A stretch of DNA of 30,772 bases. It comes from Oscillospiraceae bacterium (GTDB taxonomy: Bacteria > Bacillota_A > Clostridia > Oscillospirales > Oscillospiraceae). The stretch spans positions 1-30,772 of the forward strand of contig JAGBEM010000095.1 in the NCBI GenBank assembly GCA_017936985.1, in the 5' to 3' direction. The notes under the pieces are model-generated. The model did no database searches, was not told the DNA's origin, and saw only the letters and a program-made list of their open reading frames with translations. Of the stretch, positions 7,644 through 16,580 are shown piece by piece. The position numbers and the translations under genes were made by a program. Positions within the stretch are counted from its first letter, which is position 1. Every line of letters starts with the position of its first letter.

Positions 7644-9059
7644 TTACTTCCCCGCCCCAACTTTGTCTGTTCTGGAATTCTCATTGAGAACTTCCTGCTT
7701 CATTCGCTCCAGTTCCTCCAGTTTATCAAAACCTTCGGTACTCTCCTTTTTCAGCAGGATGCGCAGTGTGGTAAGAACAAGCTTCAGATCTAGCATTAAA
7801 GAGTAGTTTTCAATATACATCATGTCAAGACGGAGCTTGTCGTAGGGCGACGTATTATACTTTCCGTAAATCTGGGCATAACCCGTAAGGCCGCCCTTGA
7901 CCTTCAACCGAAAATCAAACTCGGGGATATCCTTTCCGTACTGATCCATATGCTCGACCCGCTCAGGTCTGGGACCGACGATGCTCATATCGCCTTTGAG
8001 AATATTCAGAATCTGAGGCAGCTCGTCAATTCGTAATGCACGAATAACAGCGCCGACCTTTGTAATACGAGGATCGTGATCCGTAGCAGGCCTGGATTCG
8101 CCATCCTTTTCTGCATCCTTGATCATGCTGCGGAACTTTAAGATCTCAAAGACCCTGCCGTTGATAGTGACACGCTTTTGCTTATAAAAAACCGGGCCAC
8201 CGTCTTCGATCTTGATTGCGATCGCCACAATGATCATAATCGGTATAGCAATAACCGTAGCCGGCAGACACAATAAAATATCAAACAAGCGCTTGATAAA
8301 CTTCTGCGTTGTAGTCAAGCCTCTGCTTCTTACCAACAGAAGGGGTGTATCAAACAAGCTTATGCTGGTGCCACCCCGGACGATAATATCCGTGATCTTG
8401 GGAGATATATAGGTTCTGATCTCATTTTGATAGCAGAATTTCAAAATATCATTGCGGATCTCAGCATGGACATCATTCAAAATCACCGCATCATACCCGG
8501 TGATGATCCTGCAGATCTCATCAAATCCGGCATCTGCTGAAATCAGTCTGGTGATCCTGTACTTATCCTTGCGGGTATCCATTTTGAATTTCAGTGTCAG
8601 CGCACTTTCAGAGCCATAGACCATCACCATATTCTTGGGAACATACAAATGATGATAGATCACCGTATACAAATAGGTGCACACAAACACTACTGCCGCA
8701 TCGATCAATGTAAGCATCAGCAGTGGAACCGGTGTGATCACCACGTTGGCGATAAGGCAAAGCTGCCAGAAGGATATAAAATTCACGATGCAGATCGCGA
8801 TCCACTGGGAAATGATAATATCAAACAGCTTCATGTAACCAAACTTGAAGCCGTCAAAATTGTGGAAGACCACCCAGGTCAAAAGCGCATAGACGCCTGC
8901 CAGAACATACTTACCATTGCCATAATAAGCAGGAAAAGTTCCTGTATCATATCCAAAACGGAACACAAGATAATATGCAAATGTCAGGATCCCGATCTCA
9001 GCACAACCTTCAATTGCCCGGATCGTATGCTTGACCCCGTCCAATTTTCTTCTATTCAT
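7644..9059 (-). CDS. Polyprenyl glycosylphosphotransferase (initiating sugar transferase)
   Basis: This enzyme starts the polysaccharide by moving a sugar-1-phosphate from a nucleotide sugar onto undecaprenyl phosphate at the inner face of the membrane. From the first ATG used here it has about 471 residues. Four or so hydrophobic segments (about 15-140) lead to a nucleotide-binding-like middle domain. One more membrane helix (about 270-295) precedes the C-terminal bacterial sugar transferase domain, with FRSM, DELPQ, KGDMSIVGPRPE and GLTGYAQIYGKYNTSPYDKL. The last motif is typical of WbaP/EpsL-like enzymes. The start is uncertain: ATG 9059 has a weak GTGAG upstream, and ATG 9083 or GTG 9095 are in frame with no better site. 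It is the first gene after the promoter at 9132-9160. Confidence 0.92.
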   Translation of the reverse strand: MNRRKLDGVKHTIRAIEGCAEIGILTFAYYLVFRFGYDTGTFPAYYGNGKYVLAGVYALLTWVVFHNFDGFKFGYMKLFDIIISQWIAICIVNFISFWQLCLIANVVITPVPLLMLTLIDAAVVFVCTYLYTVIYHHLYVPKNMVMVYGSESALTLKFKMDTRKDKYRITRLISADAGFDEICRIITGYDAVILNDVHAEIRNDILKFCYQNEIRTYISPKITDIIVRGGTSISLFDTPLLLVRSRGLTTTQKFIKRLFDILLCLPATVIAIPIMIIVAIAIKIEDGGPVFYKQKRVTINGRVFEILKFRSMIKDAEKDGESRPATDHDPRITKVGAVIRALRIDELPQILNILKGDMSIVGPRPERVEHMDQYGKDIPEFDFRLKVKGGLTGYAQIYGKYNTSPYDKLRLDMMYIENYSLMLDLKLVLTTLRILLKKESTEGFDKLEELERMKQEVLNENSRTDKVGAGK

Positions 9060-9131
9060 GAAACAGCCACACTCACTTTGCATTTTTTGCAGCACTGTAT
9101 ATAGCCAGTGCCCAGTCTGGTGGACTATAAC

Positions 9132-9160
9132 ATTCTACTACACAAAGCGCTAAAAGTCAA
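9132..9160 (-). promoter_or_regulatory. Promoter of the polysaccharide glycosyltransferase genes
   Basis: On the minus strand, TTGACT (9160-9155) and TAGAAT (9137-9132) are 17 bases apart, both 5/6 to consensus. Transcription would start near 9125 and run through the sugar transferase, the GT4 and the GT2. It is divergent from the ybaK promoter 94 bases away. Confidence 0.7.
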
Positions 9161-9253
9161 TAAAACCCGACACTATGCGCGATCTTTTACAATTTATACG
9201 CGTTTTGTCCACATCACAGACATAAATCAACAGTCATATTGCAAATGCAGGGA

Positions 9254-9282
9254 TTGCAATTTTCCCCAGTTTGCCGTATAAT
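9254..9282 (+). promoter_or_regulatory. Promoter of ybaK
   Basis: TTGCAA (9254-9259) and a perfect TATAAT (9277-9282) are spaced by 17 bases. The expected transcription start (about 9289-9290) is only about 10 bases before ATG 9299. The -35 lies inside the second of two direct copies of ATTGCAA (9238-9244 and 9253-9259, 15 bases apart), which could form a regulator site. Confidence 0.72.
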
Positions 9283-9298
9283 ACGTTCTGGTGATATT

Positions 9299-9772
9299 AT
9301 GGCATCCAAAACTAACGCAATACGTCTTGTTCAGCAGGCAAAGATCCCCTGCCGTGAAGCGTTCTACGATTTCGACGAAAATGATCTGAAAGGTACCCAC
9401 GCAGCCCATGCCATCGGCATGCCGGAAGAGCAGGTATTTAAGACGCTTGTAGCCCGGGGTGAGCGAAACGGCATTCATATATTCTGTATTCCGGTGTGCT
9501 GTGAGCTGGATCTGAAAAAAGCTGCCAAAGTTGCCAGCGATAAGAATATGGAGCTTGTGGCTGTCAAAGAGCTGCTGGGACTGACCGGATATATCCGCGG
9601 CGGCTGCAGCCCAGTGGGTATGAAGAAGAAATATCCCACCCATTTTGACGAAACCTGCATTCTATTTGACGAGATCGCAGTTTCTGCCGGTGAACGAGGC
9701 CATCAAATGATCGTCCCAACGGAGCAGCTGGCTGCTTTGATCGGGGCGGAACTTGCCGATATTATAAAATGA
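9299..9772 (+). CDS. ybaK: Cys-tRNA(Pro)/Cys-tRNA deacylase, YbaK/EbsC family
   Basis: YbaK hydrolyses wrongly charged Cys-tRNA(Pro) in trans and so protects translation fidelity. The 157-residue single-domain protein matches the usual size. It shows the EQVFKTLV segment with Lys48, the lysine essential in this family, the central KKAAKVAS segment, and the hallmark GYIRGGCSPVGMKK near 98-111. An upstream in-frame ATG at 9239 can be dismissed because it precedes the promoter -35 (9254) and -10 (9277). Transcripts from that promoter cannot include it, so ATG 9299 is chosen. Only a weak GGTGAT lies before it. A TSCPD gene follows after 18 bases and probably shares the transcript. Confidence 0.92.
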   Translation: MASKTNAIRLVQQAKIPCREAFYDFDENDLKGTHAAHAIGMPEEQVFKTLVARGERNGIHIFCIPVCCELDLKKAAKVASDKNMELVAVKELLGLTGYIRGGCSPVGMKKKYPTHFDETCILFDEIAVSAGERGHQMIVPTEQLAALIGAELADIIK

Positions 9773-9790
9773 AAGAAGGAAACGATCATT

Positions 9791-10042
9791 ATGCAATACG
9801 AATACACCACCAAAGGAACCTGTTCCCGGAGCATCCTCTTCGAGATCGAGGATAACAAGCTGAAAAATGTCCAGTACATCGGCGGCTGCAACGGCAACCT
9901 GAAGGGCATCGGCTCTCTTGTTGAGGGCATGGATGTGGATGAAGTCATCGCCCGTCTGGAAGGTACTACCTGTGGTGGCAAGCCCACCTCCTGCCCCGAT
10001 CAGCTGGCGCAGGCGCTGAAGGAAGCAAAAGCTAACGCATAA
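9791..10042 (+). CDS. Small TSCPD-domain protein (TIGR03905-like)
   Basis: This 83-residue protein consists of little more than a TSCPD domain, named after the TSCPD motif seen here at 66-70. It has conserved cysteines at 11, 33, 61 and 68, which could bind a metal, and the glycine-rich YIGGCNGNLKGI block (29-40). The same domain occurs at the C-terminus of B12-dependent ribonucleotide reductases. The role of the free-standing form is unknown, so no function is assigned. GAAGGA lies before ATG 9791, and a strong terminator follows 9 bases after the stop. It probably forms a two-gene transcript with ybaK. Confidence 0.85.
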   Translation: MQYEYTTKGTCSRSILFEIEDNKLKNVQYIGGCNGNLKGIGSLVEGMDVDEVIARLEGTTCGGKPTSCPDQLAQALKEAKANA

Positions 10043-10051
10043 TTACAAAGC

Positions 10052-10083
10052 AAAACGGTGTGAAGCAAACTTCACACCGTTTT
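10052..10083. terminator. Bidirectional terminator between TSCPD gene and engB
   Basis: A perfect 14-bp stem (10052-10065 with 10070-10083) has a CAAA loop. It is preceded by an A-run and followed by a T-run, so it works in both directions. It ends the plus-strand ybaK transcript and the minus-strand tig-to-engB run. Confidence 0.9.
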
Positions 10084-10085
10084 TA

Positions 10086-10670
10086 TTATTCCTTTACAAC
10101 GCTTAGGATCTGCTTCAGCAAGTCCTCACGGCCATTGCCCTTTTCCGCGGAAAACGGGATGATCGGACAGTCTTCCGGCAATTCCAGATCATTGCGGATG
10201 GTTTTCAGATTCGGCTCCAGCTCACTTTTTTTCAGCTTGTCCATTTTGTTGGCAACCACAACAAAACGGCAGCCGCTCTCTATGAACCACCGGGCCATGG
10301 TAATATCATTATTCGTAGGCGGATGCCGGTAATCCACGATCAGAATACCAAGATCGATACGCCCTGCCGCAAAATAATCCTCCATGAGTCTACCCCAGCG
10401 CTCCTTTTCAGACTGAGAAACCTTGGCATAACCGTAGCCCGGCAGGTCTACAAAGTAGCACTTGCGGTCAACGGTAAAGTAATTGACATGGATGGTCTTG
10501 CCGGGCTTATCCCCTACTCTGGCAAAATTTTTCCGCTGCAGCAGCCGGTTAATCACCGAGGACTTTCCCACATTGGATTTTCCTGCAAATGCGATCTCGG
10601 GCAGACGATTTCCCGGAAAATCCCGGGTGGACGCCGCAGAGATCAGAAACTCCACTTTCTGTAAGTTCAT
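10086..10670 (-). CDS. engB: Ribosome biogenesis GTPase EngB (YsxC/YihA)
   Basis: EngB is an essential GTPase in many Firmicutes and assists assembly of the large ribosomal subunit. The 194-residue protein has all G motifs: GKSNVGKS (30-37), Thr59, DLPGYG (75-80), NKMDK (141-145) and FSAEKGNG near the end. ATG 10670 is chosen because GAGGT precedes it, and the family starts with this MNLQKVEFL-like segment. A longer reading from 10745 would run back into lon. The GAGGT ribosome site overlaps the lon stop codon and the gap is 7 bases, so the two genes are probably coupled. Confidence 0.95.
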   Translation of the reverse strand: MNLQKVEFLISAASTRDFPGNRLPEIAFAGKSNVGKSSVINRLLQRKNFARVGDKPGKTIHVNYFTVDRKCYFVDLPGYGYAKVSQSEKERWGRLMEDYFAAGRIDLGILIVDYRHPPTNNDITMARWFIESGCRFVVVANKMDKLKKSELEPNLKTIRNDLELPEDCPIIPFSAEKGNGREDLLKQILSVVKE

Positions 10671-10677
10671 AGCTACC

Positions 10678-13074
10678 TCACTGCCGGATTCCCGGCTTTT
10701 TATGTCTGATCTGCACATTTTCTGGCAGATCGCTGAGGATCCCATGGGCCGGTACAGGGCAGACTGTATTCAGTGCTGCCTCCAGAACCGTATCCACAGT
10801 CTGGGCGGTGACAAAATTCAAGGATTTGCGCACCGTCTGGTCGATCTCATTTAAATCCCGTTCGTTATCCGCAGGGATGATCACTGTACGGATGCCGTGA
10901 CGCAATGCCGCCATGGTTTTTTCCTTAAGACCGCCGATGGGCAGCACACGACCCCGGATGGAGATCTCGCCGGTCATCGCCACATCCCGGCGTACCGTCG
11001 TACCTGTCAGCGCGCTGACCATGGCCGTACAGACCGTCACACCGGCAGAGGGACCGTCCTTGGGAACAGCACCCTCGGGGAAATGAACGTGGATGTCCTT
11101 GGTCTTGTAGAAATCCTCAGCAATGCCAAGGTTTTTGGCATTGGCACGAATATAACTCAGAGCTGCATGGGCAGACTCCTTCATCACATCGCCCAAATTG
11201 CCGGTAAGCTCCAGCTTGCCGGTGCCGTCCATCACATTGACTTCCACTTCCAGCACCTCACCGCCAACGCTGGTCCAGGCAAGGCCGGTGACAAGTCCTA
11301 TCTGGTCATTGACAGGCAGGCGGTCGGGCAGATTTTTTCTTGTACCCAGAAGTGTATCCACATTGCCACCACTAACAGTGATTCGCTTCTCACCGGACAG
11401 AAGGCGCATATCTGCCTTGCGGCAAATTTCCGCAAAGCACCGCTCCAGATTCCGGACACCGGATTCTCTGGTGTAGCAAGTGATGATCTCCCGGATCGCA
11501 TCCTCAGACACACGAAGCTGGCTCTTTTTCAGACCGTGTTTTTTCATCTGCTTGGGAAGCAAATGATCCTTGGCGATCATCAGTTTCTCTTCATCCGTGT
11601 AAGATCCCAGTTCGATGATCTCCATACGGTCCAGTAACGGACGGGGCACGGTATCCAGCGTGTTGGCTGTAGTGATAAACATCACATCGGAAAGGTCAAA
11701 AGGAATCTCCAGATAGTGATCACGATAGGTCTTGTTCTGCTCCGCATCCAGGACCTCCAGCAGCGCCGCGCTGGGATCACCACGGTAGTCGGAGCCCATC
11801 TTGTCCACCTCGTCCAGAAGAAGCAGTGCGTTAGCGCTGCCAGCTTGGGTCAGCGCATTCATGATCCGGCCAGGCATAGCGCCGATATAGGTTTTACGGT
11901 GACCCCGGATGTCCGCTTCGTCATGGACACCGCCCAAAGAGATCCGGGCCATTTTTCGATTCAGCGCTTTCGCAACGGAATATGCAATAGAAGTTTTACC
12001 AACGCCGGGAGGGCCCACAAGGCAAATGATCTGCGGCGGCATCTGAGGCGCCATTTGCCGGACGGCAATGGTCTCCAAGATCCGCTGTTTCACCTTTTCC
12101 AGGCCAAAATGATCCTTTTCCAGGATCTTTCTGGCAGCTTCCACATCCACCCGTTCCTTTGTCCGCTCGTTCCAGGGAAGCTCCAGGACAATATCCAGAT
12201 AGTTGCGCAAAACCGCCGCTTCCGAAGAACCAAAAGGCTGCTTGCGCAGTTTACTCAGATCTTTGAGCAGCTTCTTTTCATTTTCTTCCGAAAGGTGCAG
12301 CTTCAGGATTCGGTGTTCATATTCAGAAAACTCCGATTCGTCGTCCTCACCCAGCTCATCCTGGATCACCTTCATCTGCTCACGCAGATAATAGTCTTTC
12401 TGATGCTGGTCGATATTGGCTTTGGTCTTTTCCTGAATATCCGATTCCAGCCGCAGCATTTCATTTTCCTGCCGCAGCAGACGTACCGCCATCTCAAGGC
12501 GCTTTACGGGGTTCATCTGCCCCAAAAGGCTAATCTTATCGGCATAATCGAAGCCAGAGTTCTGGGCAATACAGTCCGCAAGGAAGCTGCAGCTGTCGGA
12601 AGCAAGCATCCGAAGCTGAACTGCCTGAACAGGATGCTCAGACATTTCCAGGTAATTGGCATACAACGCATTTGCCTCACGGCGCAGCGCACGGCTTCGC
12701 AGAGTATCAGCCACCTGCGTATCCGGCACCGTCATCACATTGCCGGAAAGAAAAGGCTCCGACTGCAGCGGCTCCTGGATCCGCGCGCGGCTGATGCCGG
12801 TGACCAGCACCCGGATCGTTTCGTTGGGAGATCTCAGGATCTGCTTGATTTTTGACACTGTACCAATGGAATACAGGCCATCCCAGTTAGGATCGTCGTC
12901 AGCAATATCTTTCTGTGGGATCAAAAGCAATGTCTGATCCCCTTTCATGGCCTCTTCCAGTGCAAGCACAGACTTCGCTCTGCCCACCTCAAAATGGACA
13001 GTCTGGTCCGGAAACACTGCCAGACCTCTTAGGGCCAGAACCGGCAGTTTGCCGATCGTTATCAATTCACTCAT
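10678..13074 (-). CDS. lon: ATP-dependent protease Lon
   Basis: Lon is a cytoplasmic hexameric AAA+ protease that removes damaged and regulatory proteins. The 798-residue protein has an N-terminal substrate domain (about 7-205) and a coiled linker. The AAA+ module carries Walker A GPPGVGKT (354-361) and Walker B LLLDEVDK (418-425). The C-terminal protease has the catalytic Ser676 in [10 protein letters not shown] and Lys719 in GGLKEK. All active-site residues are present and the length is normal. AAGGAG precedes ATG 13074. It sits between clpX and engB as in other clostridia, but a terminator and an 18-base palindrome separate it from clpX, so it may be controlled separately. Confidence 0.98.
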   Translation of the reverse strand: MSELITIGKLPVLALRGLAVFPDQTVHFEVGRAKSVLALEEAMKGDQTLLLIPQKDIADDDPNWDGLYSIGTVSKIKQILRSPNETIRVLVTGISRARIQEPLQSEPFLSGNVMTVPDTQVADTLRSRALRREANALYANYLEMSEHPVQAVQLRMLASDSCSFLADCIAQNSGFDYADKISLLGQMNPVKRLEMAVRLLRQENEMLRLESDIQEKTKANIDQHQKDYYLREQMKVIQDELGEDDESEFSEYEHRILKLHLSEENEKKLLKDLSKLRKQPFGSSEAAVLRNYLDIVLELPWNERTKERVDVEAARKILEKDHFGLEKVKQRILETIAVRQMAPQMPPQIICLVGPPGVGKTSIAYSVAKALNRKMARISLGGVHDEADIRGHRKTYIGAMPGRIMNALTQAGSANALLLLDEVDKMGSDYRGDPSAALLEVLDAEQNKTYRDHYLEIPFDLSDVMFITTANTLDTVPRPLLDRMEIIELGSYTDEEKLMIAKDHLLPKQMKKHGLKKSQLRVSEDAIREIITCYTRESGVRNLERCFAEICRKADMRLLSGEKRITVSGGNVDTLLGTRKNLPDRLPVNDQIGLVTGLAWTSVGGEVLEVEVNVMDGTGKLELTGNLGDVMKESAHAALSYIRANAKNLGIAEDFYKTKDIHVHFPEGAVPKDGPSAGVTVCTAMVSALTGTTVRRDVAMTGEISIRGRVLPIGGLKEKTMAALRHGIRTVIIPADNERDLNEIDQTVRKSLNFVTAQTVDTVLEAALNTVCPVPAHGILSDLPENVQIRHKKPGIRQ

Positions 13075-13090
13075 AGCTTACTCCTTTCCA

Positions 13091-13108
13091 TGGATCAAAA
13101 TAGATCCA
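13091..13108. repeat. Palindrome in the lon leader
   Basis: TGGATC (13091-13096) and GATCCA (13103-13108) are exact inverted repeats around a 6-base AT-rich centre, 17 bases before the lon start codon. The spacing resembles an operator or a small leader hairpin. It is not the CIRCE element (TTAGCACTC-N9-GAGTGCTAA) and not a CtsR heptad repeat. Confidence 0.45.
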
Positions 13109-13115
13109 AAGAAGC

Positions 13116-13142
13116 AAAAAGGGGGTAGCATTCTACCCCCTT
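13116..13142 (-). terminator. Terminator between clpX and lon
   Basis: An 8-bp GC-rich stem (13121-13128 with 13133-13140), extendable by two A-T pairs, has a CATT loop. On the minus strand it is followed by five Ts (13120-13116). It lies just after the clpX stop and so should end or reduce the tig-clpP-clpX transcript before lon. Confidence 0.8.
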
Positions 13143-13149
13143 AGCCTTG

Positions 13150-14412
13150 TTACTTTTTTGCACCTGCCTGAGGCCGGGGATTCTTCCGGTCCCGCAGAAT
13201 TTTGGGCTCACCGCCAAGGATCGCATCCTTGGTGATGATCACCTTTTTAATGGACAGATCAGAGGGAATCGCATACATGATCTTTGTCATAACGCTTTCC
13301 ATGATAGAGCGCAGTCCTCTGGCACCGATCTGACGATCCAGCGCCTTCTTGGCAACCTCCTGCAGGGCTTCCTCCTGGATTTCCAGCTCCACATTGTCCA
13401 GTTCAAACAGCTTCTGATACTGCCGTGTCAGCGCGTTTCTGGGCTCCACAAGAATCTTAACCAGATCCTCCTGAGTCAGAGACTGCAAACTGGTGATCAC
13501 CGGCATACGGCCAACCAACTCCGGGATAATGCCGAACTTCAGAAGGTCATGGGGCTCTACCTGAGCAAGCAGTTTGCCCACATCCCGTTTTTTCTTGCTC
13601 TGCACAGGGGCATCAAAGCCAATAGCGGAACGGTCTGTGCGGGTCTCAATAATCTTATCCAAACCATCAAACGCGCCGCCGCAGATGAACAAGATATTGG
13701 TAGTGTCCACTTGGATCATTTCCTGCTGGGGGTGTTTCCGGCCGCCCTGGGGCGGTACACTGGCAACAGTCCCCTCCAGGATCTTCAGCAGTGCCTGCTG
13801 AACACCCTCACCGGAAACATCACGAGTAATAGAGGTATTTTCGCTCTTGCGGGCGATCTTATCCATTTCGTCGATGTAAATAATGCCGTGCTCAGCAAGA
13901 TCCACATCAAAATCCGCTGCCTGCAGAAGCCGCAGGAGAATGTTTTCCACATCGTCACCCACATAACCGGCCTCGGTCAGTGTGGTGGCATCTGCAATGG
14001 CAAAGGGCACATTCAGGATCTTAGCCAGCGTCTGGGCAAAGAGGGTCTTGCCGCTTCCTGTGGGGCCGATGAGCAAAATATTGCTCTTTTGCAGCTCCAC
14101 ATCGGAATCCGTCGCCAGATAGATCCGCTTGTAATGATTATAAACAGCAACGCTGAGGGCGATCTTCGCCTCCTCCTGACCGACGATATAGCCGTCCATG
14201 AAGGCCTTGATCTCAGCAGGGGTCGGAAGATGCTCCGGTGTCCGCAGTTTCCCCCGGGTATCCACCTGGATCTCATCCCCCAACAGTGCGCTGCAAGCCT
14301 GCACGCATTCGCTGCAGATACAGACGCCGGGACCGGCGATCAGCCGCTCCACCTGGGTCTCTCGCTTTCCGCAGAAGCTGCAGCGGATGGACTGCTCATC
14401 TTTTCTAGCCAT
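13150..14412 (-). CDS. clpX: ClpX, ATPase subunit of the ClpXP protease
   Basis: ClpX recognises and unfolds tagged proteins and feeds them to ClpP. The 420-residue protein has the N-terminal zinc-binding domain with Cys11, Cys14, Cys33 and Cys36, Walker A GPTGSGKT (116-123), the pore loop GYVG (149-152) and Walker [10 protein letters not shown] (177-185). An IGF-type loop for ClpP docking is expected around 265-275; the sequence there reads AIGFDAP. Length and motifs are normal. ATG 14412 has an AAAGGCGA ribosome site. The gap to clpP is 26 bases, so they are transcribed together. Confidence 0.98.
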   Translation of the reverse strand: MARKDEQSIRCSFCGKRETQVERLIAGPGVCICSECVQACSALLGDEIQVDTRGKLRTPEHLPTPAEIKAFMDGYIVGQEEAKIALSVAVYNHYKRIYLATDSDVELQKSNILLIGPTGSGKTLFAQTLAKILNVPFAIADATTLTEAGYVGDDVENILLRLLQAADFDVDLAEHGIIYIDEMDKIARKSENTSITRDVSGEGVQQALLKILEGTVASVPPQGGRKHPQQEMIQVDTTNILFICGGAFDGLDKIIETRTDRSAIGFDAPVQSKKKRDVGKLLAQVEPHDLLKFGIIPELVGRMPVITSLQSLTQEDLVKILVEPRNALTRQYQKLFELDNVELEIQEEALQEVAKKALDRQIGARGLRSIMESVMTKIMYAIPSDLSIKKVIITKDAILGGEPKILRDRKNPRPQAGAKK

Positions 14413-14438
14413 GACTTAGGTCGCCTTTCCAATAAAGA

Positions 14439-15020
14439 TCAGTGACGCTCGAGGACACGGTCCACCAGGCCAAAGGCCAGGGCCTCCTCCGCAGTCATAA
14501 AGTTGTCGCGTTCGCAGGCAGCGGTGACTTCCTCGATGCTCTTTCCGGTATTTTCGGCAAGGATCCGGTTCATCCGCTCCTTAATGGTCTGCAGACGTTT
14601 CATATGGATGGCCATATCGGTAATCTGACCCTGAGTGCCGGCAGAGGGCTGATGGATCATGATCTCCGCATTGGGCAGAGCCATCCGCTTGCCCTTGGTG
14701 CCTGCACTGAGCAGGAATGCGCCCATAGACGCGGCCATACCGACACAAATGGTAGCCACATCGCACTTGATGTACTGCATGGTGTCGTAAATAGCCATGC
14801 CAGCGGTCACACTGCCACCGGGGCTGTTGATATAAAACTGAATATCCTTATCCGGGTCCTGGGCTTCCAGGTACAGCAGCTGTGCCACCACCAGACTGGC
14901 GGTGGTATCATTTACTTCCTCAGACAGGAAAATAATGCGGTCATTGAGCAGACGGGAGAAGATATCATAGCTACGTTCGCCACGGCTGGTCTGTTCAACT
15001 ACATAAGGGATAAAACTCAT
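14439..15020 (-). CDS. clpP: ClpP, proteolytic subunit
   Basis: ClpP is the self-compartmentalised serine peptidase partner of ClpX. Counted from the upstream ATG at 15026, the triad is Ser100 (GMAASMGAF), His125 (MIHQPSAG) and Asp174 (ERDNF). I prefer the second ATG at 15020 (protein [10 protein letters not shown], 193 residues) because AAAGGAG lies 8 bases before it but only 2 bases before the first ATG. Length and motifs match the family. The 65-base gap to tig contains no convincing terminator, so it probably belongs to the tig transcript. Confidence 0.98.
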   Translation of the reverse strand: MSFIPYVVEQTSRGERSYDIFSRLLNDRIIFLSEEVNDTTASLVVAQLLYLEAQDPDKDIQFYINSPGGSVTAGMAIYDTMQYIKCDVATICVGMAASMGAFLLSAGTKGKRMALPNAEIMIHQPSAGTQGQITDMAIHMKRLQTIKERMNRILAENTGKSIEEVTAACERDNFMTAEEALAFGLVDRVLERH

Positions 15021-15085
15021 GGTCATGTCTCCTTTCAGGTCCTCGAAACATTCTAACCACTTTGCTGGGGGCTTATTCCTAAGGA

Positions 15086-16372
15086 TTACTCAGCCTTGGG
15101 AGCAACGGCGACAGCATTGTCAACGATCACCTTAACAGCCTTACGGGTCTTCAGGCTGGTCTGGATCTCTTCACTTGCCACCATACCCTTGACTTTATCC
15201 AGCTCCAGGCTGTACTGCTCGGCCATGGAAGCGTACTCAGCCTCCACTTCCTCATCGGAAACAGTGATGCCTTCCACCTCAATGATCTTCTCCAGGGTCA
15301 CATTGATCTTTGCCTGCTTCTCAGCGGTGGGGCGGAAAGCGTTGCGCATGGTACTCATGTCGCCACCCATCATCTTGGCGTACTGCTCAACAGAGTAGCC
15401 ACTCATCTGTAGCTGATAAGCAAAGCGCTCCATCTGGTTGTCCAGTTCGGACTCAACCAATGCCTTGGGCATGTCCACAGTGCAGTTCTCGGCAGCCTTC
15501 TCCACGGCAGCCTGCTCAAAAGCATTGTCGATCTGCTTCTGTGCATTCTCCAGAGCCTTGGCGCGGATGTCAGCTTTCAGATCCTCCAGAGTCTCAAACT
15601 CGGAAACATCTTTGGCAAACTCATCATCCAGCTCGGGGACGTTGGTAGTGGTGACCTTGTTGCACTTGACATGGAAGACAACTGCCTTACCAGCCAGCTC
15701 AGCATGGTAGTCATCGGGGAAGGTGATGTCGATGTCCTTCTCCTCGCCGGCGCTCATGCCAACGACCTGCTCCTCAAATCCGGGAACAAAGGAGTTGGAG
15801 CCCAGCTTCAGGTCATGGTTTTCGCCCTTACCGCCGTCAAATGGAGTTCCGTCCAGGAAGCCCTCGAAGTTGATGTTGGCGGTGTCGCCCATCTCAGCAG
15901 CGCGCTCCACAGTTTCGGTGGAAGCAACATTCTGAGCCATACGGTCCAACTCAGCAGCGACCTGCTCGTCCGTAACGGTGGCTTCAGCCTTTTCCACTTC
16001 CAGGCCCTTGTAATCGCCCAAGGTGACCTCGGGGTACACTTCGGTGGTCAGAGTCAGGGTAACTACGTTATCCTCGCTGATGTCCATGTCGGTCAGACTG
16101 GGGCGGCCAATGGCCTTAACTTCCTGATCGATCACAGCAAACTGGTAGATCTCGGGGAAGATCTCTTCCAGGCCGTCTTCATAGAAAACATGGGCACCGT
16201 ACATAGCCTCGATCATCTTTCGGGGAGCCTTGCCCTTACGGAAGCCGGGCAGCATGATGTTTTTACGCTGCTTCAGATAAGCGGCGTTGACACCCTTTTC
16301 CATCAGTTCCTTGTCGATCTCGACAACGATGGTAGTTTCATTACCCTTCTTTTCAATGCTCTTTACATTCAT
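15086..16372 (-). CDS. tig: Trigger factor
   Basis: Trigger factor binds the ribosome exit and guards nascent chains; it also has prolyl isomerase activity. Counted from ATG 16372 the protein has 428 residues. The N-terminal ribosome-binding domain carries the signature GFRKGKAPR (43-51). An FKBP-type isomerase domain lies around 150-240, and a helical chaperone domain fills the rest. ATG 16372 is preferred over an upstream in-frame ATG at 16399 because GGGAGG lies 10 bases before it and the family begins with this segment. It is the first gene of the proteostasis run and has its own strong promoter. Confidence 0.97.
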   Translation of the reverse strand: MNVKSIEKKGNETTIVVEIDKELMEKGVNAAYLKQRKNIMLPGFRKGKAPRKMIEAMYGAHVFYEDGLEEIFPEIYQFAVIDQEVKAIGRPSLTDMDISEDNVVTLTLTTEVYPEVTLGDYKGLEVEKAEATVTDEQVAAELDRMAQNVASTETVERAAEMGDTANINFEGFLDGTPFDGGKGENHDLKLGSNSFVPGFEEQVVGMSAGEEKDIDITFPDDYHAELAGKAVVFHVKCNKVTTTNVPELDDEFAKDVSEFETLEDLKADIRAKALENAQKQIDNAFEQAAVEKAAENCTVDMPKALVESELDNQMERFAYQLQMSGYSVEQYAKMMGGDMSTMRNAFRPTAEKQAKINVTLEKIIEVEGITVSDEEVEAEYASMAEQYSLELDKVKGMVASEEIQTSLKTRKAVKVIVDNAVAVAPKAE

Positions 16373-16394
16373 GGTTACTGTTCCTCCCAAAATA

Positions 16395-16411
16395 GGCACA
16401 CATAGTGCGCC
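16395..16411. repeat. Small hairpin in the tig leader
   Basis: A 7-bp stem with one mismatch and a 3-base loop lies about 8 bases before the tig ribosome binding site on the minus strand. It might affect translation initiation. Its significance is uncertain. Confidence 0.3.
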
Positions 16412-16439
16412 ATTCTATTTATATATTTACAGCCGTAGT

Positions 16440-16468
16440 ATTTTATCAAAGAAAGGCAGAAATGTCCA
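16440..16468 (-). promoter_or_regulatory. Promoter of the tig-clpP-clpX transcript
   Basis: On the minus strand, TGGACA (16468-16463) and TAAAAT (16445-16440) are spaced by 17 bases, each 5/6 to consensus. The leader to tig would be about 60 bases. No CIRCE or CtsR operator was seen near it, so expression may be constitutive. The -35 hexamer is the same variant as in the rfbA promoter. Confidence 0.72.
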
Positions 16469-16548
16469 CCCTTTTCTTAAAAAATTCAAAAAATTTTCCT
16501 TTTTGACGGATAACTTCTCCCCTTTTTCGGTTTCCCACTCAAAAATAC

Positions 16549-16580
16549 ACAAAAGCGATACCTGCTGGTATCGCTTTTGT
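16549..16580 (-). terminator. Terminator after the phosphoesterase gene
   Basis: A perfect 14-bp stem (16549-16562 with 16567-16580) has a TGCT loop. The last paired base overlaps the stop codon of the phosphoesterase gene. Minus-strand T-rich sequence (GTATTTTTG) follows. It separates the dipeptidase operon from tig. Confidence 0.8.

Noticed and set aside
11716..14445. Long plus-strand frames antisense to lon and clpX
   Set aside because: They mirror the codon structure of lon and clpX, and their products carry no recognisable domain.
13091..16468. CIRCE or CtsR heat-shock operator near tig, clpP, clpX or lon
   Set aside because: I looked for TTAGCACTC/GAGTGCTAA and tandem GGTCAAA-like heptads in the gaps and found none. 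The palindrome before lon has a different sequence.
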